Shown here: one piece after another, positions 22,001-33,581 of the stretch
How the letters are laid out: each line of letters begins with the position of its first letter
How positions within the stretch are numbered: the stretch's first letter is position 1
Assembly: GCA_965240325.2 (NCBI GenBank)
Contig: OZ251237.1
Location: 1,550,001 to 1,614,000 of the forward strand
DNA: 64,000 nucleotides
Origin: Rebecca billardiae RCC1528
Taxonomy: Eukaryota; Haptophyta
Direction of reading: 5' to 3'
Translations under genes and position numbers: made by a program
Notes under the pieces: generated by a model
Told to the model about the DNA's origin: nothing
Seen by the model: only the letters and a program-made list of their open reading frames with translations
Databases searched by the model: none

Positions 22001-25000
22001 CGCGTGCGCGCTCGCGCGCTCACCTCCGCGGCTGGAGCGCGCCGCCCCCGCGCCGCGCGCTGCGCCGCGCCCGCTCTGCGCAGGCGTGGACGGCGCCGTG
22101 TACGAGTGGGCGGTGGACGGGCTGGCGCGCGTCGAGGACCACGTGCTCAAGTCGACGCAGTACAGCGCGGTGCTGTGCGCCGAGCGAGGCGCGGTGCTCG
22201 ACGCGGCCGCGGCGGGCGGCGGCGGCGCGCTCACGCGCACCTCGGGCGCTGGCGGCGGCACGTCTGCTGCGCTCACCGCCGCCGAGCGCGCCGCGGCGCG
22301 CAAGGCGCGCATCGTGGCGGGCTCGGGCGACGGCAAGCTGCGCGAGCTCTCGGCGGGCACGGTGACGCGCGAGCTCTCGGTCGGCAACAAGCTCTCCTCG
22401 CTCGCGCTCTCGCAGCCCGACCGCGCGTCCAAGCTGCAGCTGCTCTTCGCAGGTGCGACGCTGCGACGCTGCGACGCTGCGACGCTGCGACGCTGCGACG
22501 CTGCGACGCTGCGACGCTGCGACGCTGCGCGCGTGTGTGCGCGCGCTGTGCGTGTGTGTGTGCGTGCACGCGCGCGTGCGTGCGCGCCGCCCGCACACGC
22601 GCTGAGCCGCTGCACGCCCCGCCCCACCTGCACCCCGCCTCTGGCCCCACCGCTCTGCTCCGCGCGGCCCTCTCTCGCACTCCGCACTCCGCACACGCCG
22701 CGCGCACGCACGCACACGCGCGCACGCGCACACGCGCGCACGCTGCCGCCGCCGCCGCCGCAGGCACGTCCGACGGCTCGCTGCACTCGCTGCGCTGGCC
22801 GCTGGACGGCGACGCGCCCGTGGCGACGCAGGCGCTGCACCGGGGCGCGACCTCGCGGCTGCGCGTGACGGCTGACTCGGCCTTCCTCTTCTCCGCTTCC
22901 GAGGATGGCGCGGTCTTCTGCCTCGGGCTGCGGCCTCAGGACCCGGCGGCCGCGCCGGGCGGCGGGCGCGGCCGCGCGGTCGAGGACGGCGTGGGCGGCG
23001 GCTCCGAGGTGGACACCGTGCTCGTCTCGCACTCCGACCTCCTCGAGAAGCTCTCGACCGTGGCCGAGCTCGAGAAGCAGATCGGCGACCAGCAGCTGCA
23101 GGCCGAGTTTAAGCTGCACCAGCGCGAGGCGGAGTTTGCCAAGAGCCTCAAGAAGGAGAAGGACGAGGCGGCCGTGAAGGGCGACGACGCCACGCAGCGC
23201 TACGAGACGCTCATGCGGCAGAAGGTGCGCGCAAGGCGCGACGGAGGCGAGGGCGCGGCGCGCGCGCGCTCACGCCCGCGCCCGGCCGCGCGCCGCGCAA
23301 CAGGAGCGCGCCGAGCGCGAGTTTGCCGAGCACTCTGCGGCGGTGGAGGTGGCGCACATGCGCGCGGCAGAAGAGCTCGAGCACCTCTACGAGAAGAAGC
23401 TCGCCGCGGAGGCGGCGCGGTACGAGGCGCTGGCGCAGCAGAAGGACGACATGCAGAGTGAGCGCGCTGCACGCGCACCGCGCGCGCGAGGGGCGCGAGG
23501 CGCGCGGCGAGCGGCGCCCCGCCCGCGCGCGGCGCGGGGGCGGCGGGGGCGGCGCCGCGCGCCGCCGCCGCCGCTGACGCGCCGCCGCCGCCGCGCGCCG
23601 CGCGCCGCGCGTGCGCAGGCGCGTTCGAGGAGCGGATGCTCGCCATGCAGACGGCGCACCAGGCGCAGCTGGAGACGTACCGCGCAGAGATGGGCGGGCA
23701 GCGCGCGCTGGCGGAGCGCGAGGCGGGGCAGCTCAAGTCGGAGAAGGTGCGAGCGAGCGGGGAGACACGCACACGCGCACACGCGCGCACACGCGCACAC
23801 GCGCGCGCACACGCGCACACGCGCGCACACGCGCCGCTGCTGCTGTGCGCATCCGCTGCCCCCGTCTGCCGTGCACACGCACCCCCTCACGCGCACGCGC
23901 CCCCTCACGCACGCCCCTCAGGACACGCTGCGCGAGTCGTACGAGGAGGAGCTCAAGCAGGAGGAGCGCGACTACGAGGAGGAGATCGCAGCGCTCAAGC
24001 AGCTGCACGGGCGGCACCTCGAGGCAGAGCGCTCGGAGGGGCTCAAGCTGAAGGGCGAGGCGGCCATCCTGCGCAAGAAGTTCGAGGCGTCGCGCGCGGA
24101 CATGCAGAAGCTGCGCAACTCGCTCGAGGACCGCGACCGCGAGATCCGCACGCTCTCCGGCCAGCTCGCCGACGGCGAGAAGATGATCAGCATGCTGCGC
24201 AAGGACATGCGCGAGCGCGAGGACACGATCGCGGACAAGGAGCGGCGCATGGCCGAGCTCAAGGGCAAGAACAAGGAGCTCGAGAAGTTCAAGTACGTGC
24301 TCGACTACAAGCTGCGCGAGCTCAAGAAGGAGCTCGAGCCCAGGGACGAGGCCATCAACCGGTGCGCGCACGGCGCGCACGCGCGCGCGCCCAGCGCGCG
24401 CGGCGCGCGGCGCGCGGCGCGCGCGTGGTGTGCGCGCGTGCGCGGCGCGCGTGGCGCGTCGCGCCGCGCAGCGCGGCACACGGCTGACGCGCCCCGCCCC
24501 GCGCCGCGCCGCGCAGCATGCGCGCCACGGTCTCGGAGCTGGACGAGGAGCTGCAGCGCGACTACCGGCAGAACGTGGCGCTCACGCAGGAGGTGGGCGA
24601 CAAGCACGCCAAGGTGGACAGCCTCACGCGCGAGCTCAAGAAGCAGCGCTGGCTGCTGGCGGAGAAGGTGCGCTCACACGCGCGCGTGCTGTGGGCTGCT
24701 GGAGTGTGCCGCGTGCGCGCTGTGCCGCCGCCGCGGTCGCCCCGCGCGCGCGAGGCTGACCCCTCCCCAATCATCCCCCCTACCCCGCCTGTGCCCCCGC
24801 CTGTGGCCCCGCCCCCCCAGGAGCGCTTCATCGCCTCGTTTGCGCGCGACCTGCACCGGCTGGTGACGCACACCGAGCCCGCGCTGTGGCGGGACGCGAT
24901 CAAGGACATCTACCGCACGTACGTGAAGGCGGACAGCACGCAGGACGACTCGCGCGCGGACGACGACGCGGCGGAGCACGAGATCCACCGCCAGCGCCAG

Positions 25001-25793
25001 TACATGGAGCGTGCGATCGAGACGCTCAAGGGGCGCGTCACACGCTCCGAGGACAAGCGCACGGGCGACCAGCGGCGCAAGGTGGGCGAGAACGAGGCGC
25101 TGCTCGCGGAGGTGAACACGCTGCGCGTGGAGAACAAGGACCTGCGCGCGCGCGTGACCAGCCTCGCCGCGAACCTCGAGGTGCGCGCGGCACGCGCACA
25201 CGTCGCGCCGCGCGCCGCCGCACCGCCGCACCGCTCACCGCACCGCACCGCACCGCCGTCGCCGCGCGCGCGCATGCGGCCGGTGTCGCGCAGCTGCTCG
25301 AGAAGAAGAATCGGCCGCGGCAGTCGCTCACGGGCGCGGCGCCGCCCACCGCGAGCAGCAGCGCCGGCGGCACCGCGCGGCCCGCCTCCGCCTCGCGCGC
25401 GCGCACGGCGACCGCGGGCTCGGCGACGGAGGGCGCGGCCAGCCTGCCGGCGGTGGGCGACCGCAGCGGCTCGGCGGGCACCGTGCCGGGCTCGCGCGGC
25501 TCGGGCGGCTCGGCGAGCGGGCGGATCGTCCACGGCAGCGCGCTCGCGCGCTCGCGCGATCGCACACGCATCGCCGAGATGATGTCGCAGGTGCACGCCG
25601 CCGCGCCGCGCCGCGCGACCGTGTCGCGCGCGCGCCGCGCGCTCACGCGCGCGCGCCTCCACGTCTGCGCGCGCCGCGCGGCGTGCAGCTCGACGAGAAC
25701 AACAAGGAGATCAACGCGCAGCGCGCAGAGATCCGCCGGCTGCGCGAGCAGGTGCAGGGGCTGCTCACGCAGCCGCAGGCCGGCGCGAGCTGA
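19075..25793 (+). CDS. CFAP57: Cilia- and flagella-associated protein 57 (WDR65), 17 exons
   Basis: Exons 19075-19100, 19259-19508, 19651-19944, 20060-20340, 20440-20563, 20802-20979, 21320-21435, 21693-21912, 22084-22452, 22764-23224, 23304-23457, 23619-23746, 23922-24361, 24517-24667, 24821-25180, 25294-25590, 25689-25793. Every junction keeps frame and gives 1317 aa, close to animal CFAP57 (about 1250). The N-terminal half is WD40 propellers, with family-typical HPSGYHVVVGFADKLRFF, LVDDLKFVAEF and TAGVDGAVYEW. From about residue 690 the chain is a long charged coiled coil (for example LEKQIGDQQLQAEFKLHQRE). A Ser/Gly/Ala-rich stretch (exon 16) precedes a short coiled C-terminus. In other organisms CFAP57 is an axonemal protein linked to inner dynein arms and the regulatory complex, so the organism builds motile flagella. 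Intron 2 has a GC donor. Introns carry microsatellites. The ATG at 19075 requires a 26-nt first exon. Confidence 0.9.
21436..21540 (+). repeat. Alternating purine-pyrimidine tract in CFAP57 intron 7
   Basis: About 100 bp of almost uninterrupted CA/CG/GT alternation at the intron's 5' end. Such sequence is prone to left-handed (Z) DNA and slippage. Confidence 0.75.
22455..22529 (+). repeat. 8-bp minisatellite (gcgacgct)n in CFAP57 intron 9
   Basis: About nine perfect copies of gcgacgct directly after the donor site. Confidence 0.9.
23764..23840 (+). repeat. CA/CG alternating tract in CFAP57 intron 12
   Basis: Run of acacgcgc-type alternation, similar to the tract in intron 7. Confidence 0.7.
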
Positions 25794-26206
25794 GGCGCGC
25801 CACCGCCGCGCTGCCGCCATTGCTGCTAGCAGAGTAGTCGTCGTATATCGCGGCGTTTTATTATTTATTAATTCGTCGTATATAGCGTCATTATTAATAC
25901 CTCGCGCGTCAAATAACGCGCGCGTCGTCGTATTTCATGGCGGGGCTATAATGGGGGGGGGGCGTGTCTGCGAGCGCACCCTCCTGCAGGTCGGCAGGCC
26001 CGGCCGGACGCCCCGCGCTGGCCGCCGCACTGGCGGCCGTCGACCGATGCGTCCGATGCTGGCGTCAGACTCAGACGCGTGGCTGTCAATGTCATACTCG
26101 AAGTCGCCGAAGCCGGCTTCGGCCGAGCACGGGCTCGTGCGCACGCCCGGCTGCCGCGCGTGGCCCAACCTGCAAGTGCCAGTACTGAAGCACCGCGGTC
26201 CCGCCC
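25794..26206. other. Intergenic region between convergent genes
   Basis: Tail-to-tail gap between CFAP57 and EMC10. The first 120 bp are AT-rich for this genome (tattatttattaattcg), which fits a 3' UTR and transcription end. The rest is GC-rich. A run of eight or more G lies at about 25953. Confidence 0.5.
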
Positions 26207-26228
26207 TCACTGCCGCGGCGCCGCCCTC

Positions 26229-26281
<53 letters not shown>

Positions 26282-27512
26282 CTGCTGGCCGCCCTGCGGC
26301 TGCGGCTCGCTGCCTCCCAGTGAGAGGATGATCATCGCGGGCACGATGTAGTACCAGTACTTCATGAAGAAGGACTTGGGCGGCTCCTTGGACCCCTCCT
26401 CCCCGCCCTTGCCTGCGCGCGCGCACACACACGCCGCGCGCGAGCGCGCCGGCCGCGCGGCGCCGCGCGTCAGGCCGCGCCGCCGGCCGCGCCGGCCGCG
26501 CGCGGCCGCGCGTGTCACACGCGCGCTGGAGCGCACCGCTGCCGTCCGCGCTCGGCTTGGCGCCGGGCGCGCCGCCTGCCGCCGCGCGCCCGACGGGGAA
26601 CGGCCCCTCAGCGGGCAGCTTGACCTCGAGCTGCGTGGAGAGGCTCACGCTCGCGGGCAGCTGCAGGGGGCGGCCGGGCACGCACGGGCACGGCGGGCGG
26701 CCGGGCAGCCGGGGCGCGGGTGGGTGGGTGGGCGGGTGCGCGGGTGCGCGCGCACGGCGCGGGGCGGAGGCGTGCGCGGCGCGCGCGGCACGCGGGCATC
26801 GGCTCGGGGCGCGCGCGCATCCGGCGGCGGCGCGCGCGCGCGCGCGCCCACGCCGCGCGGCGCGCGCACCTTCTCCGCCAGCTCCGCGCACTCCGCCGCG
26901 CTGCGCGCGCCGCCACCGGGTGCGCCGCCTCCGAGCGTGTAGCTGAGCGACACCACGTGGCCAGCCGTGTCCAGCTGCACGGCGAGGCGCTCGGCGAAGG
27001 CGGCGGCGGCGAGCGCGCAGGCGGGGACGGACGCCACCACCGCCGCGGAGCCCGGCTCGCCCAGCTCGGAGGGCAGCCGCACCGAGTAGGCGTTGCGCGA
27101 GCGCACGAGCTCGCGGAAGGACGCCAGCGCGGGGCCCTCGAGCGTGCTCGCGCTCAGCTGCGCGCTCGGCCGAGCGGGCGCGTCACGGAGGGTGAGCTGG
27201 GCGCGCTCGGACCATACGCGCACGCCGCCCGGCCCGTCCGACAGCGCGTGCTCCAGCGCCACGCTCCGCGGCGCGTCCTTCTCGAACACGAGATCAGCCG
27301 CGCCGCCCGCGCGTGCCTGCGCCCGCGCGCGCGGCGCGCGGGCAACGGCCGGCGTGAGCGGGAGGCGGCGTGGAGGCGGCGGGGCGGGGCGGCGGGGCGC
27401 GCACGCGCGCGCGCCGCACGTTGCCCGCGCCCCCCGCGCCGTCGCCAAAGTCGAAGCCGGCCGCGCCGCCAACCAGCGCGAGCGCGGCGATCGCCACGCG
27501 CGCCGCCGTCAT
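26207..27512 (-). CDS. EMC10: ER membrane protein complex subunit 10
   Basis: Four exons: 27512-27420, 27316-26870, 26660-26537, 26412-26207 (289 aa). Signal peptide MTAARVAIAALALVGGAAG, then a lumenal domain with LVFEKDAPRSVALEHAL, LVRSRNAYSVRLPSE and the conserved ASVPACAL, and a segment LSTQLEVKLPAEGPF. The last exon encodes SFFMKYWYYIVPAMIILSL, the single transmembrane helix, followed by a poly-Gly tail. The order signal peptide / lumenal domain / SFFxKYW-helix / Gly tail matches animal EMC10. As part of EMC it would help insert tail-anchored and multi-pass proteins into the ER. Length is close to the family (about 260). The tail is encoded by an almost pure CCG/GCC run at 26225-26282. 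All introns have GTGCG donors. The stop at 26207 lies seven residues beyond the Gly run. Confidence 0.88.
26225..26282 (-). repeat. Trinucleotide (GCC)n run encoding EMC10 poly-Gly tail
   Basis: About 57 bp of nearly perfect GCC repeats on the plus strand. On the coding strand it reads as about 17 glycines. Confidence 0.9.
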
Positions 27513-28360
27513 CGTGCGGGCAGCTCCGCTTGCCACCTGCGGAAGGCCTGGCACTGTGGCACCAAGGGTGGCACAGAGCGGGACGCGATGGGCAAGCGAT
27601 GGCGGCGCTCCGACGAGCGCCCACCGCCGAAGGCACGACGGGTGTACGACGGGACCTGCGGCGGCAGGAATCACGCGTGCGCGGTCGAGGACGCCAGGTC
27701 CGTGCAACGCGTCTCGCCCGCCGCACACGTGCCCCTCGCTTCGCTCGTCGCACGCTGCAACTTCAGCCACCTCTTGGTGCAAGCGGCGGAGTATTGCTGC
27801 CGCCGATGGCGCTCCGTGCACCGATGAATGGCGCCCCGTGCACCATCAAAGGCATCTCCGCCACCGGTCTATTTGTGCCGCTTGATGCCGCAGTGACACC
27901 GCATCTCGCCGCGCGCGGAGCCAAAGTCGGGCGTGCTGGCCCCAGCACTCGGAAAGCGAGGCGCGAACGCGGGCGGTCGAGAGGGCATCGCGCGAGCGTC
28001 GCACGCGCAAGTGATCGAGCATACACACTCGTAGTGGAGCCACGGGGCTCCGACTCGAGACACGTCGCGCATTGCACGGCCTGTGCTTCTGGCAGGCTGC
28101 CGCACGCCTCAAGCCGCCTGCCTTGGGCGAGTGGTTGTCGTGATGTTCCCAGCAGCAGGCCAGTTGGGCCGCTCACGCGGAGACTCGCTCGGGCTCGATG
28201 CTTGCCGATCCACCGCTTTGTGGCCAGTGCCCGGCTGCGGAGCCAAACGCACGGCGGCCGGCCGGCCGCTGAAGACTTGGCCGAGGCTGAACGACGAGTC
28301 CTGTTCGAGAGTGCGCTTTGTCCGTGTTCACGCCCGCCTCCGCCGCCTACAACTTCCGCC
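27513..28360. other. Intergenic region between divergent genes
   Basis: About 0.85 kb separating the starts of EMC10 and nucleoredoxin. Several short frames are open on both strands because of composition. None shows a motif. Both promoters should lie here. Confidence 0.45.
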
Positions 28361-29956
28361 ATGGCGCAGCTCACCGCACTCCTGGGAGAGACCCTGCAGA
28401 CGAAGGCCGGGGAGAAGCCCACCGCAGAGGTCCTCGACGGCAAGGAGGTCGTCGGCCTCTACTTCTCCGCGCACTGGTGCGGCCCCTGCCGCTCGTTCAC
28501 CCCCAAGCTCGCTGAGGCGTACGGCAGCATCACGGCTGCGGGCAAGGCGTTCGAGATCGTCTTCGTGAGCTCCGACCGCGACGCGAGCGCGTTCGACGAG
28601 TACTATGCGGAGATGCCGTGGTCCACGCTCCCGTACGCCGCGCGTGACGTCAAGGCCAAGCTTAGCAAGAAGTTCAAGGTGCGCGCGGCGCGCGCTGCGT
28701 GCAGTCTGCGCGCGCACGCGATCGCGCCTCCGCCCGCGCGGCACGTGCCCGCAGGGCCATGACTGACCGCTCCCGCCCGCGCGCGGCCGGGCGTGGCGCA
28801 GGTGTCGGGCATCCCGACGCTCGTGCTGCTTGACGGGCGCACGGGCAAGACGCTCACCACCGACGGCCGCGCCACGCTGATGGAGGACCCGACTGGACGC
28901 GAGTTCCCCTGGTGAGCGCGCGGCACGGCGGTGCGCTGGGGTGCGCCGCGCGTGCGTCGCAGGGGGCGCGAGGTCGCGAGGGCACCGCCCCCCCCCGCGC
29001 GCGCGGCGCAGCTTGGGCGTGCGAAGCGTGCGCGTCGGCGTCGGCCAGGCCCGTGACGCGCGCCCGCGCGCCCGCCACCAACCGCGCGCGCGCCCGCCCC
29101 CAGGCCGGCCAAGACGGTGCACGAGCTGCTCGGCGGCCCCGAGGGCGAGCTCTTGTCGCACGCCGACGACGTGAGCGTGGCCGACCTCGAGGGGAAGACC
29201 CTCGCGCTCTACTTCTCCGCGCACTGGTGCCCGCCGTGCAAGGCGTTCACGCCCAAGCTCGTCGAGACGTACAAGGCGATGCGGGGTGCTGGCAGGGACG
29301 ACATGGAGTTCATCTTCGTCTCGTCCGACCGCTCGACGCAGGACTTTGGCGCCTACTTCGGCGAGATGCCGTGGCTGGCGATCCCGAACGGGGACAAGCG
29401 CGTTTCGGCGCTCTCGCGCCACTTCAACGTGGAGGGCATCCCGACGCTCGTGACCGTCGGGCCGGACGGCAAGACGATCAACGCGGAGGCGCGCGGCGCG
29501 ATCGGCGCCGACCCGAGCGGCGCCAACTTCCCGTGGCCGCGGCCGCCGGTCGCGAACCTGAAGGACGGCCCCGCGGGGCTGAACGAGTCGACCTCGCTCG
29601 TGGTGCTCGCGGAGGGGCTGGGCGGCGCGGAGCAGGAGGCGGTGCGCGGCGCGCTCGAGAGCGTGGCCAAGGCGGCGCGGGCGAAGGCGGAGGCGGAGGG
29701 CGAGGACGAGCCGCCCTTCCTCTTCTTCATCGGCACGGGCGGCGAGGACCCGGTGTCGCCGCAGATCCGCAAGCTGGCCAAGCTGCCGGAGCCGTCCGCG
29801 GCCGCGCCCCACGTCGTGCTGCTCGACATCCCGGACGAGGGCGGCTACTACACGATGAGCGTCGGCGGCGCGGCCGAGCTCACCGCAGGCGCGCTGCAGG
29901 CCATGCTCGACGACTTTGCGGCGGGCAAGCTCGACCGGCAGCAGCTCGGCGGCTGA
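28361..29956 (+). CDS. Nucleoredoxin (multi-thioredoxin-fold oxidoreductase)
   Basis: Three exons, 28361-28678, 28802-28911, 29104-29956 (426 aa; animal nucleoredoxin is about 435). The first thioredoxin-like domain (1-142) carries WCGPC with cysteines at 40 and 43. The second (143-295) carries WCPPC, cysteines at 185 and 188, in the shared context LYFSAHWC-PC. VSSDR and GIPTLV follow, as in the nucleoredoxin/tryparedoxin group. A third, degenerate thioredoxin-like domain fills residues 300-426, with FLFFIGTGGEDPVSP and no CxxC. The role would be NADPH- or glutathione-linked reduction of protein disulfides in cytosol or nucleus. No signal peptide is visible. Both introns are multiples of three. 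The second codon split (W143) is restored exactly by splicing. The ATG at 28361 has a strong context, CGCCATGGCG. Confidence 0.9.
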
Positions 29957-32079
29957 GGCTGCCCGGACCGGGCCCGACGGCGCAGCCTACTCACCTAGCA
30001 GTCTGAAGTAGCAGGATCGCGGGGTCCGGGCCAGAGGGGTCAGCGCGGGCTCTGTGCACCTTGACTGCCCCCCAGCCCCGTTTTTGGCCGCACGATTGCG
30101 AATCTCAGAGTTACTTGGCCAGTCAATGTTTAGAGTTTTGAAGAAGGCGAAAGACTATCTGGCGGCCGAAACGAGGGACGGCTGTCCCGATGGCGTTCCG
30201 GCCGCGAAGTCCGCCGGTGCCTAGTGCACGAGGGCGGCCGATCAGTGGCGCCTAGCCCGGTCGTCCGCGCGGTTGTGTCAGCGCACGCGCCATGTGTGTG
30301 CCCCCCGCTGTCACGGCATGTTGTGCGCCAGCACCGTGGGAGCTCCTCGCCTGTTCCTGTCACTCACGGCTAAGCGACGGTGCAGAGATCTTCAGTCCGA
30401 GCCCGCGACTGCTGAACTTCTGTGATACGTGTGCGAATCCTTGCAGAAAAGCACGCTCTGCTCCCGCAAATCTACCTGGCGAACGTGCGCTGGTGTCAAT
30501 GCTTCACGCAGTGCACAAATGCCATGGCGAATCAGTCTTCCCTGCGTGTCACAGGCCTTGGCGTTTGCACATCGACAAGCTAACGGAGACGAGTCCCGAC
30601 GAGCTGCGTATGGCTGTGGTCGCATGTAGTGTGGGCGTCGAACGCCGGAGAAGGTGGTGGCTGAAGGCGATAGAAGTATGCTCTCCCATCGGGTACAAGC
30701 CAGGCTTGGAAGACGTCTGCTTGCATCACACACTCCAGCTTACGCCGACCCGTGCGACGTGAAGCGCCTCAAGCGTGACGGTGAGCAACCCAAGGTGCGC
30801 GCAAGGCGTGAGGAGCAGGGTGATCTAACCTTACGCGGGCCTGCTCATCTAGCAGCGCACGCAGTAGATCGCCCCCGTCCTCAGGCGCACGATGACCACC
30901 GAATCGTGAATGTGTAGACGCTGACGCGTGCCAGCTTGCGGCGAGCAGCGACCGTGGCACCGCGGACTCGGGCCTCGCGCAAGAACAAGCAGGTTTTTTT
31001 GGCGCGGAGGACGCTAGCATGACCTGCACGTACAGCGGGGAGATTGTTTGCAAGGCGTGCCCTACATACAGCTCGCGTGCCCCTCAGATATCCCGCGCGG
31101 AGAACGTCAGCAGCCCAGCATCGCAGTCCGCGCCGCAGCCCCAACCCGACTCAGCTCCGCCCCTCGCCCACCACGAGACGGCGAGATACCGACGAAGTGG
31201 AACGGAGCGAGCATCTATTTCCTATTGGGGCTCGCGGGAGCCGATGTGATCATTTTTCATTGAGCGAAGCCCGAGCTGGCTTCCCATTGGACGGATTGGC
31301 GGCTGCGCTACTCCGCAAGGCGAAACACTTACAGCGTCACATCCCGAAAATGCAAGTTTGGACAATAGAGTGAGGCACCCTCCTCCAATGAAATTGCTGA
31401 AAATCCCGACGAAACTTTACTCGCACGTGCGAGTACGCCCGATCTCCGGGAGATGTGGCCATTTCCGCCCACTGGGGCCATTCAAGGTGAGCCGGCAAGC
31501 GGCGGCCGCCAAGTCGGTGCGGCTACACTTACATATGCGTCGCGTATATATATACTTATTAGCAGCGCATATATATATATAATAGCGCGCGCGCGCGCCG
31601 AGTATCAGGCCCTGGGCTTCGATAATGGATATGCTCGTCAGCAGTCGTACGGCTGCTTACTATATAAGTTACGTACGTACTCCTAGTTATATTAGTATTA
31701 CTACGGCGCGAATGAAGTCACGACGACTGACGACGAGTCACTGATGAGTCTCAGTCAGACGAGGCGGCACTGATGATGACCGCGGACAGCACTCGCGGTT
31801 CCGCCGCTCCGCGCCGCCGCCGGGGACGCCGCGCCGCTGACGCGTATTTAATAACGCGACGCCGACGACTCGGTCACTGTTACACTGACTACTCGTGCTC
31901 TGAAGACGCATCATTATTCATCATCAGATATATCATGCGCGCGACGATGATGATGACGACGATGCTGATGATGTCGATGATGATGTAAGCAGCAGTAGTC
32001 GTCTTATAGTGATGAGTGCTGCGAGTCATATGCACGCATCGGATGTCGTCCGAACTGCTGCTGAACTGCAGACTGCTGC
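29957..32079. other. Intergenic region, no gene seen
   Basis: About 2.1 kb of lower GC than the genes. It contains AT-rich simple sequence at 31540-31582 (atatat) and a gatgat run near 31945-31990. Frames up to 156 codons are open (30292-30762) but show no motif, no signal peptide and no codon bias like the neighbours. Confidence 0.5.
31540..31582 (+). repeat. AT microsatellites
   Basis: Two short atatat runs, around 31545 and 31569-31581, immediately followed by a gcgcgc run. Confidence 0.7.
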
Positions 32080-33456
32080 TCATCGTCGATGGCATCGCCG
32101 CCGCCGCCGGCCCCAGAGCGTCGCTGGTGCCATCCGCACGAGCCACGAGATGTGACCCTGGCACGCGAGGCGCACGCTTGGCCCACCTGCGGTAAAGTTG
32201 CACGGCCGCGCCTGCGACTGGTCGAACCGGCGCGACGGGTTCCGCAGCGTGAGCACGCCGCTCGCCTCGTACGCTCGAGCATACGCCTCGCTCTCTTCTG
32301 GCGCCCACCGGGAAAAGAGAGTCGTAGTGACTAATGTCCGTGCGATGGGCGCAGCTCTGCGCAGCAGGGGGGTAGGCAGCCGCAGGTCAACTAGCTCCGC
32401 CATGCGCGAGTCTGGGCCCCGGTCGAACACGGGCGAGGCGGACATGGCGAGCGTGTCGTACCTGAGGAGCCTCCCGAGCCCGATCAGCAGCCCGTCGTAT
32501 TCGTCGCTGAGCACCCAGCCCATCCGGCAGTGCAGGCCGAGCTGCGCACACCGGCTCCCGTTCAGCGTCGCCGCAATGGCGTCCGCGTTCGTGGCTGCGC
32601 GCAGCCAGGGTGGCAGCGGCGCGGCCATCGCCTTGGCGTACACGGCCTGCTGCTGCGCACTTCCCCGGGTGGAGAGCTCGCGCAGCAGCTCGAGCATCAG
32701 CGCGTTCTTGTCCGACGCGACCAGCATCCGGCCGGTGCGGTAAAACAGCCCGGTGCCGGGGCTCCACAGGTACCACCATCCCGACGGCTTGGGGTCGAGC
32801 ACGTCCTGCCAGCGCGCGGGCGCCTCCATTCGCGTCATGCCTTCCTTGTACCACGCCAAGTGGCTCACCTCGAGGTGGGCGGTGCGATGTACGCGGAACA
32901 CGGGCTTCGTCGAGTGCACGCCCCACCGTGCGGGCGGCACGAATGAGTGAGCAAACGGGCTGCACACCTCGCGGCCGCCGCTGCATCCGTTGGCGTCCAC
33001 GCCGTCCCTCTCGCCGCGCGCGCGCGCAAACCTCTGCCGCAGGCTCCTCAACGCGACGGTGTGTGTGCAGTTGAAGCCCCCGTGATGCTCGTTGCACAGC
33101 GCAAGCTGAAGCTGCGGACTAAGTTTGGCTCCTCGCGCCTTCAGCACCCTGCGAGGCAGCGGTGTGGCCGTTCCATTTGTGTCGTAGAAGAAGGACGCAC
33201 TGGCGAAGAGCCGCAATGCATCGTGGTCGCTCACTCGGCCACTCGTCGCGCCTGGCTCTTGCGTGTCGCCTGGCGGTCGCCAGTCGGCGGTCGGGTACAC
33301 CGCGGCCAGGTAGCGCCTGACGGTGTCGACGTCGTGTGCCGTCGTCGGTGCGCGTCCATGAGCGGTCGCCGTAACCTGGTGCGGACCATGTGCCACGAGC
33401 GTGAGCAGCAGTAGTACGCATGCCGCACCGGGACGCCAATGTGCTGCCGTCGCCAT
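32080..33456 (-). CDS. Secreted protein of unknown function, copy A of inverted pair (458 aa)
   Basis: Single exon from the ATG at 33456. N-terminal signal peptide (MATAAHWRPGAACVLLLLTL). The body shows no family I recognise. Visible features are a Cys-rich core (CNEHHGGFNCTHT, GCSGGREVCSPF), a Trp-rich block WWYLWSPGTGLFYRTGRM that could be a carbohydrate- or lipid-binding strand, and candidate N-glycosylation sites (NGTA, NCTH, NGSR, NFTA). The C-terminus is very basic (RRRRR). The gene faces copy B at 33582 across 125 bp, and long blocks are nearly identical to it. Differences concentrate in residues about 110-160 and 335-410. Secretion or extracellular location is inferred from the leader. 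It could be an effector, wall protein or lectin, with no evidence to choose. Confidence 0.8.
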   Translation of the reverse strand: MATAAHWRPGAACVLLLLTLVAHGPHQVTATAHGRAPTTAHDVDTVRRYLAAVYPTADWRPPGDTQEPGATSGRVSDHDALRLFASASFFYDTNGTATPLPRRVLKARGAKLSPQLQLALCNEHHGGFNCTHTVALRSLRQRFARARGERDGVDANGCSGGREVCSPFAHSFVPPARWGVHSTKPVFRVHRTAHLEVSHLAWYKEGMTRMEAPARWQDVLDPKPSGWWYLWSPGTGLFYRTGRMLVASDKNALMLELLRELSTRGSAQQQAVYAKAMAAPLPPWLRAATNADAIAATLNGSRCAQLGLHCRMGWVLSDEYDGLLIGLGRLLRYDTLAMSASPVFDRGPDSRMAELVDLRLPTPLLRRAAPIARTLVTTTLFSRWAPEESEAYARAYEASGVLTLRNPSRRFDQSQARPCNFTAGGPSVRLACQGHISWLVRMAPATLWGRRRRRCHRR

Positions 33457-33581
33457 GTCTACTCTACTTAAAAAGTCAGCGGATCGACGGTTTGTACCCC
33501 GCGTACCCGCGGTTTGAATACAGTTTCACGTGATAATAACACGCAATCATGCATGCAATGTTCAATGGCGCGACAATCAGC
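33457..33581. promoter_or_regulatory. Divergent promoter at centre of a palindromic gene pair
   Basis: 125 bp between the two ATGs. It is AT-richer than the genes and contains cacgtgataataac and gcatgcaatg. Because the gene arms are inverted copies, this spacer is the loop of a 1.4-kb-armed palindrome and must carry both promoters. Confidence 0.5.

Noticed and set aside
25935-26200. Minus-strand stretch with GFGDFEYDIDSHASESDA, downstream of the EMC10 stop
   Set aside because: It looks protein-like but lies past the stop with no splice path I can justify. Probably 3' UTR.
30292-30762. Open frame of 156 codons in the 30-32 kb gap
   Set aside because: No domain, leader or codon bias like neighbours. 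Overlapping frames on the other strand are equally open.
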